Positions 12,201-25,100 of a DNA stretch of 64,000 nt are shown here, piece by piece. The DNA lies in assembly GCA_964035545.1 (NCBI GenBank), contig OZ037765.1:12518698-12582697 (forward strand), given 5' to 3'. Every line of letters begins with the position of its first letter. The first letter of the stretch is position 1. The DNA comes from Bugula neritina (taxonomy: Eukaryota > Bryozoa > Gymnolaemata > Cheilostomatida > Bugulidae). The notes under the pieces are model-generated. The model saw nothing but the letters and a program-made list of their open reading frames with translations. It did not search any database and was not told the DNA's origin. A program made the position numbers and the translations under genes.

Positions 12201-14090
12201 TTATTAATTGTGCTTAAAACCTTCCAATGTACTTATGGGATGACCACTTGTTCTTATGATAGTTACTCATAAATCGCTACAAATTTCATACTTATGACAT
12301 CACTATTGTGACTCACTAGTTTTCCTTATGCTACTACTTGTTCTCACGCTTGGTTCTTGAATTGAAAGTCATCACCATTTTGAGGCCCATTGCCGTTTTG
12401 TTATATATATATATATATATGTGTATGTATATATGTGTATGTATATATGTGTGTGTGCGTGTGTGTGTGTGGATATACTATAGTTTTATAGGTTAAAATT
12501 AACTAAAATTTTTATTTTAAAATCAATCACTTACTAATTTGTTTCATAGCATAAAAACTTCTGCAACTTGTCAGGGTGATTTATATATCACCCTGACGAG
12601 TGGCCAAGTTTTCATGCTACGAAACAAATTTGTAAGTGATGATTGATTTTAAAATAAAGATCTTAGTCAATTTTAACCTATAAAACTATAGTATCTAGCT
12701 CAATTTTCTCAAAAAATTTATATATATATATATCCGAGCTATTATCTACCAACTGTTTGAAGAGTGTATGCATAGACAATTTTGTTTTATAAAAAATTAT
12801 ATGCAAAGAAATCTTACTAACATACTAATGTAATGCCCTCTTTATTATAAAAATCATTCGTGAAACGGTACTCTATGTATCCGGTGCTTGTGTTGAAACT
12901 TAAAAGCAGTTCAAAAAAATACATTTGATTGTAATTTTGCAGACATTACCTGCTGGTTGTGAACTAATGATAAATATGGCCTCCATACTGTGGGATGAGA
13001 AGGTCTTTGAAGAACCCAACAAGTTTAAACCTGAGAGATACTTGAATGGAGATGTGACTTTGAAGAAAACCAGAACACTTGCTTTTGGAACTGGTAAATA
13101 TTTTTAGTGTGCAAATACTTATTATGATTATAATTCACCTCCAGGTCTTGACGTTAAATTGCTATTAGACATTACTCATAAATTGCTATGGATCACAGTA
13201 GAAATATAACTACTCATTTATTTATAACACATTTATATATTAGTTATTACATTTTTACGTCGACATGGCTCACAAACTAAAACTGAAGCTTTAATTTATA
13301 CATGTATATATTTTATTGTATATTCCTGAAAAGTGACCTTGTGGTTATATTCCTTATGTCTATGATCGGCTTTAGATACGTGTTTTAAGTTGTTTTAAAT
13401 TAATTAAGAATAAATTGTAAATAAGAGATCGCACTAAACAGAACAAAAACAAACTACCTTTGCTGTTGCTTACATAAATTCACAGCACAAGGTGAAATTT
13501 ACCAGTGGCGGTGTAATCACTTAGCTCTTGATCCACATTTTGTTTTATAGTGCTATATTATAGTCTGAAGACATATACAGAGCTACTTGCATACAAAACA
13601 TAAATGGTGATATTTATTCTACATTAACTAACTTGTTTATATTTATTTGAATCATCTTCCTAAACTATTCTTGGTTGAAGCTGCTGTGCCATAAATAATT
13701 ACATATCTGGTGGCTGGTGTAGACAGATGTGCATTTCCTATTCACCTAAAAGCATATTATATGAACCTTTTGGTACTCAACAAACCTATCTAGTCCATTT
13801 CTTTTCAACTCAAAATAAAATAATTGAGCCAAGTGTTATCTTTATATTTAATCTAATGCTGAATAAGTTACTCTTCCATCAGCACTTATAGGATAACTTT
13901 TCTGTACTCTACAGGAAGAAGAGCCTGTCTGGGTGAAGGTTTAGCAAGAATGGAACTCAGTCTATTCTTTACTACATTCATGCAGAGGTTTAAAGTCAGT
14001 TTACCAACTGGCCACGTACCAAATCTAGATGGTGTCTGTTCTATTGTTAATGCACCAGCAAAGTTCACAGTTATTTTTACAGAAAGATGA
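9205..14090 (+). CDS. Cytochrome P450, CYP2-clan-like (exon 1 not found)
   Basis: A haem monooxygenase of the ER membrane; the substrate is unknown. Visible exons are 9205-9358, 10117-10473, 11054-11215, 11719-11862, 11978-12117, 12943-13093 and 13915-14090. All junctions are GT-AG and in phase, giving 428 residues to TGA. In order they show [18 protein letters not shown] (after the proline-rich hinge region in CYP2 proteins), [19 protein letters not shown] (helix C), the I-helix [14 protein letters not shown], the K-helix ExxR in EAVILETLR, and FKPERYL before the haem loop [11 protein letters not shown] with its cysteine ligand. About 70 N-terminal residues (membrane anchor and PPGP hinge) are missing from the expected 490-500. 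Exon 1 may be far upstream or lost. Introns hold a hAT-like element and a long fold-back element. The visible part has no disabling mutation. Confidence 0.92.
10503..10836. mobile_element. hAT-like non-autonomous element in a P450 intron
   Basis: The 334-bp segment starts CAGGGCCGTCCAACAG and ends TTTGACATTCCTG, whose reverse complement begins CAGGAATGTCAAAC. These resemble the termini of many animal hAT-derived elements (CAGGGGTGTCAAAC type). Inside are repeated TGTGGCCCTC/TTG motifs, also typical of such elements. Flanks gtttcaaa and gtttaaga agree at 6 of 8 positions and may be a decayed 8-bp duplication. It has no coding capacity. Confidence 0.6.
12401..12470. repeat. (TA)n and (TG)n microsatellite
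   Basis: An interrupted TATATA run is followed by TATG/TGTG units. It lies in a P450 intron beside the fold-back element; another short TA run follows that element at about 12719-12733. Confidence 0.85.
12472..12695. mobile_element. Long inverted-repeat (fold-back) element
   Basis: Two arms of about 105-110 bp are near-perfect reverse complements around a short ATAT-rich centre at about 12588 (TCAGGGTGAT and ATCACCCTGA flank the loop). The outer ends read gatatactatagttttata and its complement. There is no coding content. Low-complexity TA DNA on both sides fits insertion into a TA-rich target. It would form a long hairpin in the P450 pre-mRNA. Confidence 0.8.
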
Positions 14091-15436
14091 AATTATACAC
14101 AGTGTATTATGCTGCAATGCTTAAGACTTGAGTTGTGTTTATACCTCGACTGGAAAAAGTTCCAAGTTTCAGTTAATAACACTTGTCCGAGTACCCCTTT
14201 ATAGTCAAACTGAAACTCCGTGAAATCATATTAATGCGGAAGCTTACTTTCTAAAAGTGAAATCTGACTCGCCTAATCGCCATTCGATGCCCTTTGAAAA
14301 CGTCGTGAATTAGTAAAGTGAACAGCATAAGAGCGATAATAAAGAAGACGTAGGCGATATGATTATTAACATATAAGTACGTCATCTAATCGACAAAGTC
14401 TTAACTAAATAACGGTATTTACAAGGAGTTATTACTCTTTTTATCTATTATTCTGAACTCGCCCGATTAAGTTATTACAGTACAAATATTTTTACGAGTG
14501 GCTTTTACAATGCAATGCAACTTAGAAAAATTTCAACTCGGCCAAATTGAATTTCTGACTGAAAATCGTGAAGGTATAAACGCAACTTTACCAGTAGGAG
14601 TTTCTACATTAATTGATACCATCTCATTTTTATTAAGTATTTTTCTTTAAACCATAATTTATTGTATATATATAATCTTATTTTTTGTGTTGGTAATTAT
14701 TCATATTCTATTCTATGGTAAAATATTTCAAATAACAGATGAATTGCTGTAGTAAAAAAATATTTTAGTAGTAAAAAAATTTTTTTTTCTGAAATCGAAA
14801 TAAAGCAAAACTCCATATAATCTATTTGACACTTTGACTTTTATACGTATGAAAATAGTCTAGGCGAAGTGTAAAAATTTACGTTTTCCAAAAAAATTTC
14901 TAAAGACAATATTTAATGTGTAATACTTTTAGGCTTTATATAAATTATAATACATTGTAGAAACTAAAAAATAGTACATGGCAATATATTTGGGAAATGC
15001 ATTTACAATATATAAAATAAAGAGTTATGCATTTTTTTAAAGTAACTTATACATATATGTATAGAAAACTCAGTTCTTAAAACGCATACATTTAAACAAA
15101 ATAAGATGCAATCAGTCCTTTCAGTTCCTTAAATTGACTACAACTTATGATTGGTATTTTGACAACCACACACTTGTGCTAATAAAATAATGTGGACAAC
15201 AATTTCATTCATTTTTAAGTAATTCACTACAATATTATAGTAATATTTTGATCACAAATACACATAATAACATATTAGCATCATACATTATATTGCATGT
15301 ATTGCATTGTCTTGAATGCAGTTACGAATGTAGTAATGTCAACTTTGTTGGGCACAACGTCACTACTTTGCTTGTTAACTTTGTTGTTACTTGTGAATTT
15401 TACGAATCCTATCTGATCTCTATTATATCTGTCATA
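14091..15436. other. Intergenic, no supported gene
   Basis: AT-rich DNA between the P450 stop and the small Cys-rich gene. No exon-like frames or RNA genes were found. The 5' untranslated part or a leader exon of the downstream gene may lie in its last part. Confidence 0.4.
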
Positions 15437-16560
15437 ATGTGTATACTAGAAGAAGAGTTCTTTGATTGTGTTGAAGAGATTGTGGAAGAGTATTTTGATG
15501 CTCTGGAACAGTTTGGTAAGATTCTCAATAAGCATACTACATAATTATGACAACAATAAGTTAATATGCTTATCATTATAATGAACACTGAATAACTGCT
15601 AAGCTATACAATTGTTGTTATCATGGGCATTTAATTTCTGACAAATTATTAAAACTGTGGTAATTTTTGACCAACATCACATAGTATAACTTATCCCATG
15701 CTATTCACCTAAACCTAACCTATATTAAACTGATATATAATATATATAAACTTGAAGGTGATGAAAAGCCAATTTCAACTCATCTGCCAGAGCAGGCTAA
15801 GCCTAATGACCAAAAGGAACTGAATGATGAGGGTCAAACCCAACAGCTCCTTTTTGCTGGAAACATTGAACCAGGAGTGGTAGGTTATTTATTCTATTTA
15901 GCGTATATTATGATATCAATTTATTCTATTGTGATTTTTTACACTCAAGGCATAAATTTCAATTTGAAGCTGTTTATCGAAACTTTAAATTCCAGCAAGA
16001 GAGTTTAAAATTTAATGTGCACAAATTAATGTGCTGCTTGTTATTTTTGTCATATTATTATCAGTGAATTCATATAATCTGTTGCAGAAACCCACAGTCA
16101 CATGTGCTAAGCCCTCACCAGAACATGAGTTTACCGAAGTATGTAAATTCTTATATACAGTTTTAATAACTAATATTACACTAGAGCTAATCAACTGGTA
16201 TTACAGGATTAGTAAACATAAAAATTGGTTATTAACAATCACCAAAAGGTACTTATGAGTAAATAATATTTCAGGGCTGCTATACTGGACATTGCCAATT
16301 CTGTTTCATGGATAGAGGGGTACATGTTGGAAGGAGAGGCCAGAGTAAGTGCATTACTTTTTAATAGACTTTGATTTTAATTTGCATTAAACTGTGAATA
16401 TTTTGTCTGAGTATAACTTTATAGCAATGGGCAAAAACTATTTTATAATTCTTTAGACTTCAGAGGTAGAAGGTCTATGAAGAAAAGACTCAAGAGGTTC
16501 TTCAAAACTAAATTATGCTGTTGCCTGTTTCCAAACGATAATGATGTTGATGTGCTTTAA
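15437..16560 (+). CDS. Small acidic-to-basic Cys-rich protein, unrecognised family
   Basis: Five exons are proposed: 15437-15515, 15758-15879, 16088-16138, 16275-16344 and 16457-16560. All junctions are GT-AG and phase-consistent, giving 141 residues if translation starts at ATG 15437. A CTAG acceptor at 15446-15449 is the alternative, with an earlier exon. The N-terminus is acidic (EEEFFDCVEEIVEEYFDALE), the middle is polar and Gln/Pro-rich, then comes a Cys/His cluster (GCYTGHCQFCF), a strongly basic stretch (GRRSMKKRLKRFF), CCC and an acidic end (NDNDVDVL). AATAAA follows at 16588. The CxxGHCxxC spacing could bind metal, but that is a guess. The long open phase-correct tail marks this as the intact member of a pair with the inverted decayed copy at 6151-6740. 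Function unknown. Confidence 0.6.
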
Positions 16561-16947
16561 TAATTTATTATATTATATTTAATATGCAATAAACCATATT
16601 CTGTTATTTTAGTTTTATTTTCAAAATTTGATCGATATTTAATTCAAACTTGTTACCATTATAATATAATGGTGATATAGTGATATAATTATATTATATA
16701 CATGATAATTCATTAGAACAGAAGTTAAAATGAGATGACAACTACAAACAAGAATAACTCAAATCTCCCATAATATAATTTAACAGCTGCTCATAATATT
16801 TCATGGTATATAAAACCAGCAATTTACATGAACTTTGATTATTTAGTTAAACAGAATGAAATTGGAAATAAAAGAAAACTGACATGTTGAACAGCCGTAA
16901 TGAAGCACAGAGTTACAGGTCATGTTGAACTAAATATTTCTGTTAGA

Positions 16948-17095
16948 TTAGAATGAAGAAGCTAAAGTAGAGGTTTCTGGTCTTTTTGGTTTATTATATG
17001 GAGCTGATGGCATCTCGACTGTGGCTTTCTTAGGGCTGAGATTTGGAAGTCTTTCTGTGCTTTCTCCTTTATATATTTTCCCATCAATTGGCCAA
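16948..17095 (-). CDS. Possible terminal exon, unrecognised protein
   Basis: On the minus strand, a GTAG acceptor opens an exon of about 48 codons reading WPIDGKIYKGESTERLPNL, then SPKKATVEMPSAPYNK and PKRPETSTLASSF, ending TAA. It is hydrophilic, Pro/Ser/Lys-rich and lacks hydrophobic segments, like a cytoplasmic tail. No partner exon is certain. The exon at 17636-17851 has its own stop, so the two would be alternative ends or belong to different genes. Confidence 0.35.
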
Positions 17096-17635
17096 CTACC
17101 ACATGGTTATGCACATTTATAGTTGGGTAGGGACTAGTTTGGTCAATTGTGCATTCTTGAATTACCTGGATTTATTTTATACTTTTAATAGTAATTTTTT
17201 TCAGTTGAAATAAAACGTACCAGTTAGGAAAGCAGTGATTGCTAAAACACGAAATACCCTTAAAATTTCTTTGCAATTTCTAATTTAAAATTTTCAGGTC
17301 AATGCAGAAAAGGGAAAATAGCTGAAGATTTCCAGTTCCCAGTTCATTAGCATTGAGAAATATTTGGAGCACAAGCAGCATGCTGTTTTTCATATATAAC
17401 TGATTTAAATTCGAAACAGTATAGAATTAAAAAACTTATCTATACACCTCTACACCAACTGGTTGAGTTGTAATATATGTAACCGTAATGTAAAATGCAT
17501 AGATAGTTTAAACAAGACCTAGAACATGGTTCTAAGAAATAACATTTTTAGACAAGCCCTTATATTTAGTGTTATACTCGTATTGTAACGGTCAGTAGAT
17601 AATTAGATACATACTACATAATATGCAAACTAGTA

Positions 17636-17851
17636 TATTACAGGGTTGTAATTCTTGGCTTGTCTCATGTGTCTCAATGGATTTACCATAGTGTAGGTAC
17701 CACCAGCAGGTCTTGGTGAACTGTAGATGTCAAAGTATGGATTCTCTCTATCTTGGAATTGCTGTCTAATTTTCTTTATTTCATAAGTTGTGTATGGGTG
17801 GTACGTCTTATGTCCCGACACACTCCCTTGAGCAGGTAAACTCTGTGGGCT
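17636..17851 (-). CDS. Possible terminal exon, Tyr/Pro-rich tail
   Basis: After a TTTAG acceptor, a minus-strand exon of about 70 codons reads SLPAQGSVSGHKTYHPYTTY, EIKKIRQQFQDRENPYFDIY and PLRHMRQAKNYNPVIY, then TAG. The composition, rich in Tyr, Pro and Arg and free of hydrophobic runs, resembles a cytoplasmic tail. No family is recognised. Upstream exons would lie beyond the hexanucleotide repeat at 18107 and were not found. Confidence 0.4.
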
Positions 17852-18106
17852 AAACATAATTATGATAAATACTTTCATAACTTCCTTAAAGTATTGCAGC
17901 CAATTGTTGATCAGATAGAAGGTTGTTGTGGCACATGGCATAAACATTCAACATCTGATTTTATAGCTTATAAAAACACTCTTGCATAGACATACAACTA
18001 TTGCATGGCATAGACTATATACTTACATTCGACTTTATAATTTATTAAAATAGTGTTTTATATAAATAAAACATAGATGCATTATAGATATAAACATGCA
18101 TGCATT

Positions 18107-18321
18107 ATAGGTATAGATATAGATATATAGATATAGATATAGATATAGATATAGATATAGATATAGATATATAGATATAGATATAGATATAGATATTGAT
18201 ATAGATATAGATATAGATATAGATATAGATATAGATATAGATATAGATATAGATATAGATATAGATATAGATATAGATATAGATATAGATATAGATATAG
18301 ATATAGATATAGATATAGATA
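18107..18321. repeat. (GATATA)n microsatellite
   Basis: About 35 units of GATATA with two single-unit slips and one T interruption (gatattgat near 18193). It sits alone in non-coding DNA. The unbroken run suggests high length polymorphism. Confidence 0.97.
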
Positions 18322-19127
18322 CTTTGTAATTCATGAACAAAACAATGTTTTATGCTTAGCAGCGTTCAGTTGGGAGAAACTGCATATGCTGCTGTAACCA
18401 TCACCAGCCTCTCTAAGCTTCTGTGATTATTCAGTCAGATTAGTCTTAGATTTTCCAGTAAAAGAGGGTTTGGTGAGAACCCTACATTCAATTTTTAAAA
18501 TACGTTGACTCAAAGCCCTTCCCCTAACTCTAAATAACATGAATACTTTGACTCATAACAATAGAATGATTGACAGGTGTGTGATGTAATCATCCTGTAG
18601 ACATCATCTTCATCTTGCTGGTAAGACAGCTGAAGCTGATTGTCACAACTAAATCAGTGAGAGTCACATGTCTTCAAGCACAGCTTAACATACGAGGCAT
18701 TCAGCTAAACACTTTCTATCAATTTGGTAGATGAATTTACGGTTGAAACTTAGCCCAATAAATAACACTCGGCTCAGGTTGCATGTGCAGAAGACTCCTT
18801 AATTTGTGGAGTTTTCTTCATTGGGCAGAGTTATCATCTCAATCATTGGAGAATTTTTAAACTACCTCCTCAAAACAAAACTTATGTTCAGCTCCAACTT
18901 ATAAAAACAAAACTTTCAAATTATTTTAAATGCTAATATTTAAATATCACGGAGATCTTTAGAGAATAATATTATAGTATTATAACTTCTGATCCATGAA
19001 TACATCGTATCTTTACTCAGAATGCACATGATTTTTCTCACATTATCACCATATATGATATCTAGTTTTTCACTTACTATAATATGCAATAATTTGACTA
19101 GAAAATGTCATTCCATTACAAGTAGCA
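18322..19127. other. Upstream region of the first secreted paralogue
   Basis: No coding exon is supported. The last part should carry the 5' untranslated region and promoter of the gene whose start codon is at 19128, but I see no clear core promoter motif. Confidence 0.4.
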
Positions 19128-22100
19128 ATGGTGAGTCAGTGCTGAGTGAAAATACTTGTTATTTTGTCGTAAAAGGACCTCTTGTAGTCAAAATACTATT
19201 AACATGTTGACACAATCTTCTCCTAAGATTTTCATAGCATTAGATGTTACTCTCTTTTTATTATCTTTTTAAATTGTTTTGTAGCGGATTGCAACTTCTT
19301 GTGTAATCGTTTTTGTGAGTGTGACAGCCATCTTGGCTGTCACCGACCAAGAGTTCAAAAAGCTGAAAGATGCGGTAACATCTATGACCAAACAAATCAC
19401 GGTATGTGCAAACTGTGGCAATAGAACACTTGATATTTTCACATTTAGATATAGAAGCTTTATTGCAATAATATTGCTTTCCTAATATTTTAAAGATAAA
19501 TGTTCCGATTTACTGAGCATTCAGGCATTCATAAATATGTCTGAAATGCTAACTTAAAATAAATGGGTCACTTTTTTCTGTTAAGGATATGCAAAAGACA
19601 GCGACAACTCAGAGGAATGTGATTACCGCTCTAGCCAGGCAGGTGAGTCAGCAGCAGCTACACGCTGAGGAGACAGCAAGATCATACGGTGACTCCGGAC
19701 TCAAGATTACTCGCCTCACAAGAACTGGCTCCAAGCCTTACTTCATGACATCTTTTGCTGGTATATGCCTTAAAACATGCTTATTTTTAAAGGTTTACAT
19801 TGTCCATGTTCATTAGCAAATTAATCTTAGTTCTCTGGAAACTTAAGGCATAGTTTCAACTATAGTTAAAAAATAAAAAGTCCTAATTTATTTACTTTCT
19901 TTTGAAATAGAAATTAAATTTCTATTATTTTCACAATGTGCATTAGTTTCAATTACATTATGCTACACTACTAACATACATAATATATTGCATATTCTGT
20001 AGTCTAATATAGACTCTGTTTTGTAAATATCAACACTATAGTTTGTTTCAGAGTCCATCGTGCCAGAATTGTAACTGCTGTGTGGCGGTAATTTTTTTGA
20101 CTTTTCTGGAATACACAACACATACCTGCATTTATGTTATTATTTCATCTAATAAGATCTGAGTCACTGTTTAATATAATTGCTAATTATTTTTGAGGTA
20201 GACTTAAAAGTAGCAGCTATCCACGATCATTCAAACTACAGAGGAACTGTTGGTATGGGAGAGCTGATAGCTGTTCTGAATGGTGTAGAGTTTAGAACTC
20301 GTCACAATGACTACAAGATGCGAATGCCATCTCGCACCAATAAAAAATACGGAGCTACTGAAAATATTCCCTACCCTGCAGTACCGCCGCAGGTAAAATC
20401 TTAACATTTTTACACTTAAATGCAGATGGAAAATATTGGCCTCAAAGTAGTTTTTTACAGACAATGGTGTCCTAGCTTTTCATATGTGCCATATGCAGCG
20501 TATTTTATCCATATAATGCAAAAATATTTCTAAAAGTGTAAGTCATTGTTGATATAATCTTGGTTCAAGTGCAAGCTGTTATCTTTCAAAATATTCTTGA
20601 CTTTTACCCGATTTGATTTAACTTCACAGCAAAGATGCTTAAATCCTGCTTGTCACCAGACATTTTACATGGCAACAAAAATTCCCAAGTTTTACAAAAC
20701 TGTCAAAAAGATTTTTCTGAACATGAACAGCTTAAGAATTTACTCGCCCTAAACCTAAACAATATCAAAAGATTAAAAAGTTGCAAAATCCTAAATAATC
20801 CAATAAATTTGAAGTTGATTTGGAGTGTTAAAAAATGTACACTAATGAACAAAATTATTGCTATAGCAAACTTGGTTTTCAATCATGTAACAACGAAATA
20901 TTTTTGTATGAGCAGCCAGCTGTTTAAAAACCTAAAGATACAACAAATAAAGTTGTAAATGTTGACTTTTTTAAGCAGATATACTGTTTATTAATTTTAT
21001 TGCAAAAAAATGTGTATAGGGACATGATTTGATTATTAAGCAAAAGAGTTTTTGTCAGTAATAGCGTTATTACATAATATAGAGAATGGTAGTGATGTAT
21101 AGAAAAAACTTTCCTATAACAGGTTCTGTCCAAGCCCACTTTGGATCTGCAGATTCAGGAGATGAGAGAATGGTTTAAGGCGTGGAAGAACTCTGACCAC
21201 AGTAAAAGAGACTACAGGAAGTACTTCAAGGTAAGTGAATTCATAGAATGAGTTGGTGAGAAAGAGCAGCTGGCACTGCAGCTGATATTACTTTTTCAAA
21301 ATATGCAGCAGATACATTGAGATGATATACACTGTGGGTGACATCAGCTTCCTTTGAAGTTGATAAAGAGTAGCTATACTTAGTTAAGTTAATGTTGAAC
21401 TCGTTGTGGTGTTTCCACATTGAAGATATATATAAAATTTTATTTTTCAATTGTGATATATAATGAGCGGTACATTAAGAAAGGATTGAAAAGAAAATTG
21501 GGTTTTTCTTTGCAATTTTTTAGAAAAGTTTTTTAGTGAACTTGTATGTTTTTTTCGGATTATAATCAAACTTTGCAATAGATCTTGCATGAACCTGCTT
21601 GATAAACAGTTAATACAGGCCCGATTGACTCAAAGGCCTTTAATATTAAAATATTTAGAGATATGGTGTTTATGCAATAGGCTAACCTGTGTTACTTGGA
21701 AGGGCAATGGACTAACGCCAAAGAAGACAGCATAGATGAACCATTTGCTAGTGATAGACATGCTATTGATGCTAAAAGCTTTTTTGATCTGCAAGTAAGT
21801 TATAAGAACTAATTATTTAGATTGCTGACCATGCCTCTCTGAATTGAGCATAAAAGTCTCTAAACCTATAATACTAGTATATCTGTATGAATTGTTTTAG
21901 TCTAAGATAAAGTATACATCAGCAACAGGTAGAAAAAGCACAAAAGAAAACTACGCTTACCTTCCAACGACTATAGCAGATGTGGACGAACATGGAAACA
22001 TCATTTATTCTCAATGGAACTACCAAATCCTCTGCCATCCCTTGAAACGCAATGTTCCCCTGACCAGGTATAACATGTCTTCATTGAACAGAAAAGTTTT

Positions 22101-25100
22101 TTATAACACTTTTTTACTAAAACTAATAAGCCAAATGATTACTTAAGTAACAGCAGCTTGTTACTGTTGACAACTGTTGCCCTTTATATACTATTTTATT
22201 ATTGTTTTTAAAACATACAACAACCAATTGTTTGATTGATTCTTTTCAACATAGACTAATTGCTTTATATCTTTGATAAGTACCAACCATTTGAGTTTGT
22301 TGAGAAATAGTTTTAACGGTCTAAACAGTTTTGTTAACTTTTATAATTAGAAATTGTTATAGGTAATATTAAAGCACTTTAATGTCTGCTCTATTGTGAA
22401 CGCAACTGATAGTGTTGGACACATTGGTGTTAAATGGTTGAGTATTTAACTAAAAATACATTTCAAAACCAAAACGTCTAAAGTGTTCATATTCCAGGTT
22501 TCGATTGGAAGAAGATCTTTCCCCAAGAGTGGCTAATGGTAAGAAGTTTGATGACCAGTTTTATGAAAGAGCCGCCAGATTCTCTCTTTATGAAGATGTC
22601 AAGGACAATTTCAACAGGAAGGATGCCTACAATCGGCCATTTGTAGGAACTTTCCTTGATTTACTTATGGCGGAAATACCAGGTACGTGGATTATACAGG
22701 GAGTAATAAGAAACAATTTAATAATGACAACCATAATAATTCTATATTGAAATAAAAAAAGGAAAGCTACATGCAAGCATTTCAATATAAACCAAACAAT
22801 AGTCTTCAATTTGATTTTACATATTTGCTTTCAGTTTGTGATAAAAAATGTTCAAGTTCAAGTTTGGTAATTGCCTTCTTTTAGAAATAAAGTTGATCGT
22901 TTTCATTCCACGACAGAGTTGATTTTGTAACAGGTGAAACTCAAAGTTTTAAATCTGTCTTCTATAGGTAAAGACAACTACCCAGCCAAGTTGACTGACA
23001 ATGCTTTTAATGAAATGGCTTATGAAATTGACGCAAACATTACAGCAAAGCCAGCACCTCTGAATGTTGGATACTATCATAAGTAAGAGTTATAATGAAC
23101 TCTTTGGTGCAGTTCTAAGATATAATATCAAATTAAATGTTCTCAAACTAATAGCTCCATTATATGGCATGTTGACCAACATTCTAATAATACCTAAGCT
23201 GATATATAAATAATGCTTGCTTGCTTGCTCTGTTTTTATTATTCTCTCAAATTGCCTATAAGCATACTATTAAATCTTCAATAAATTCGCAGTTGCAAAA
23301 ACAATAATGTTTATGAAATTATTATTGCAAATAATATATTATAATTTATGTTCTTTAAGTGCATACAAGGTTGATGCACTCGATGCAATGGGAGTGAGCA
23401 TCAACAGGAGAGGCTTCTCAGATGCCAGTCTCTATGTAGCTTACAATAGCCAAAGCAAAGTGACACTGAACAAGGTATGTGATAGACCATAACATTACAT
23501 ACATGATATATATTGCAGCTCACAGTACAAGACACGTTTTCATTGGTCTATTGGTAGTGAGCATTGCAGTGACAAGCATTTTCAATAATATTAATGCGTT
23601 AATATATTATGATATTTTTGTTAATCATTTAGGAAGTGAATGTTGTAATCTTATATTGTAGTTTATTGATCTACCAACTCTTTGTATATATAAGTATTGA
23701 TAAATATAAAATATATTGGAAATATACTGTATATAGTTATGTAATATATGTTATGTAACAGAAATAATTCGAATAATGTGATGCATTTTAATAGCATAAC
23801 TTTATAAATTTATATGAATTCATAGAACTTATCAAACCTATTGTTTTATTATTGTCACATGTAACTTTTCACTCTGGGCAGATTTTATGTATATTTTGTT
23901 TAGTCTTTTAAGCAAATGCTTTGTAGCTGAATACTTGTAAAATTTGATGACTAAATAATCCTTTATGCTGAATATGCATAAAAAAACATAAATAGAATTT
24001 TTTATTAAAACATTACTTTTTATAATCTTATTAGGTTGTTGGAAGATGCAAGAGAATAACAAACTGTACAAACTACTTACATAAGGTATGCTTCTATCAT
24101 ATATTTTCTAGTATTTTAAGAATAATATTGGTTTCACTTTCAGTCAGCAAATTTAAACTCAGTACTTTTTGAAAAGAAAGCTCTATTTCACATTTTAGCA
24201 CATTGTATACATAGCATATAACTTCACTTTTGAAAATGACTAGCACCTGTAAACCTGGTGCAAAAGCTAGTACAAATATGTTATTAAATTACTTATTTAA
24301 ACGACAGAAAAGGTGTCAAAAACGGTGCCTATAATATTGGAGTCGTCTATCTCAATCAAGTTTTTTCTCATCAAGTATTGGCATTTACAACAGTTATATA
24401 AAAATCGGATATAGAATGATTAGCATTGAAGTCTTTGCTTTATTATGCTGAATGCGCTTTTTTGCAGACTACTGGCTGTGATTTACATTACTGCCCTAAG
24501 TTTGAGCATCGTGTGTCGTATGCTGTGCCATTAGAAATCATCTATACAACTCCTTTGCAGACGTGGAACCCATATAAATTATTTCATCATAAAGGTAATA
24601 TATAAGCTTTATATACTGCATGTGACGGCCTGTATGCATAAATTTGGTATATAGTGAAAGGTGATGAGTCATTGTAGTTTAATAAATTGATTATATTTTA
24701 TTGCATTAATCTCCATATAGCTAATAAAAGATCCATCATATTACATAAGGTTTATTGGAATGAATTGTATTCACATGCAATGAATATTTAGTTTTAAGAA
24801 TCTATGTACAATGCAGCAGCACATGAGAGGTTCGTTAGCTAAATGTATGCTTTCAGTCTTACTGCCCACTTTTTATTGCATATAAAGGATATTCTTATAA
24901 CTGTTTCACTCCAACACAACACTTAGCAATTCTTTAAATTAATAAAATAGAATAACTAAGTATTCTCTCACTATTAACATAGTAATAGTTGGTATCGAGA
25001 GAATTGCATGACAATTATATTCTAAAAGTCAACCCATAATTTGCCTTTGATTCTAACTAAAGAGTGATAATTTTACAATAAATAGCTGCTTAAATTTGTG

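Noticed and set aside
16275-16344. Alternative frame of this exon reading ILDIANSVSWIEGYMLEGEAR
   Set aside because: It is open and looks plausible, but it does not match the phase of the upstream exons and stops soon in the next exon, while the GHCQFCF frame continues to the conserved end.
18035-18340. Open frame of alternating Ile/Ser residues on the minus strand
   Set aside because: It is a translation of the (GATATA)n microsatellite.
20052-20083. Possible small exon between AG and GTAA in paralogue A
   Set aside because: It introduces a stop in the required phase, and paralogue B joins the flanking exons directly.
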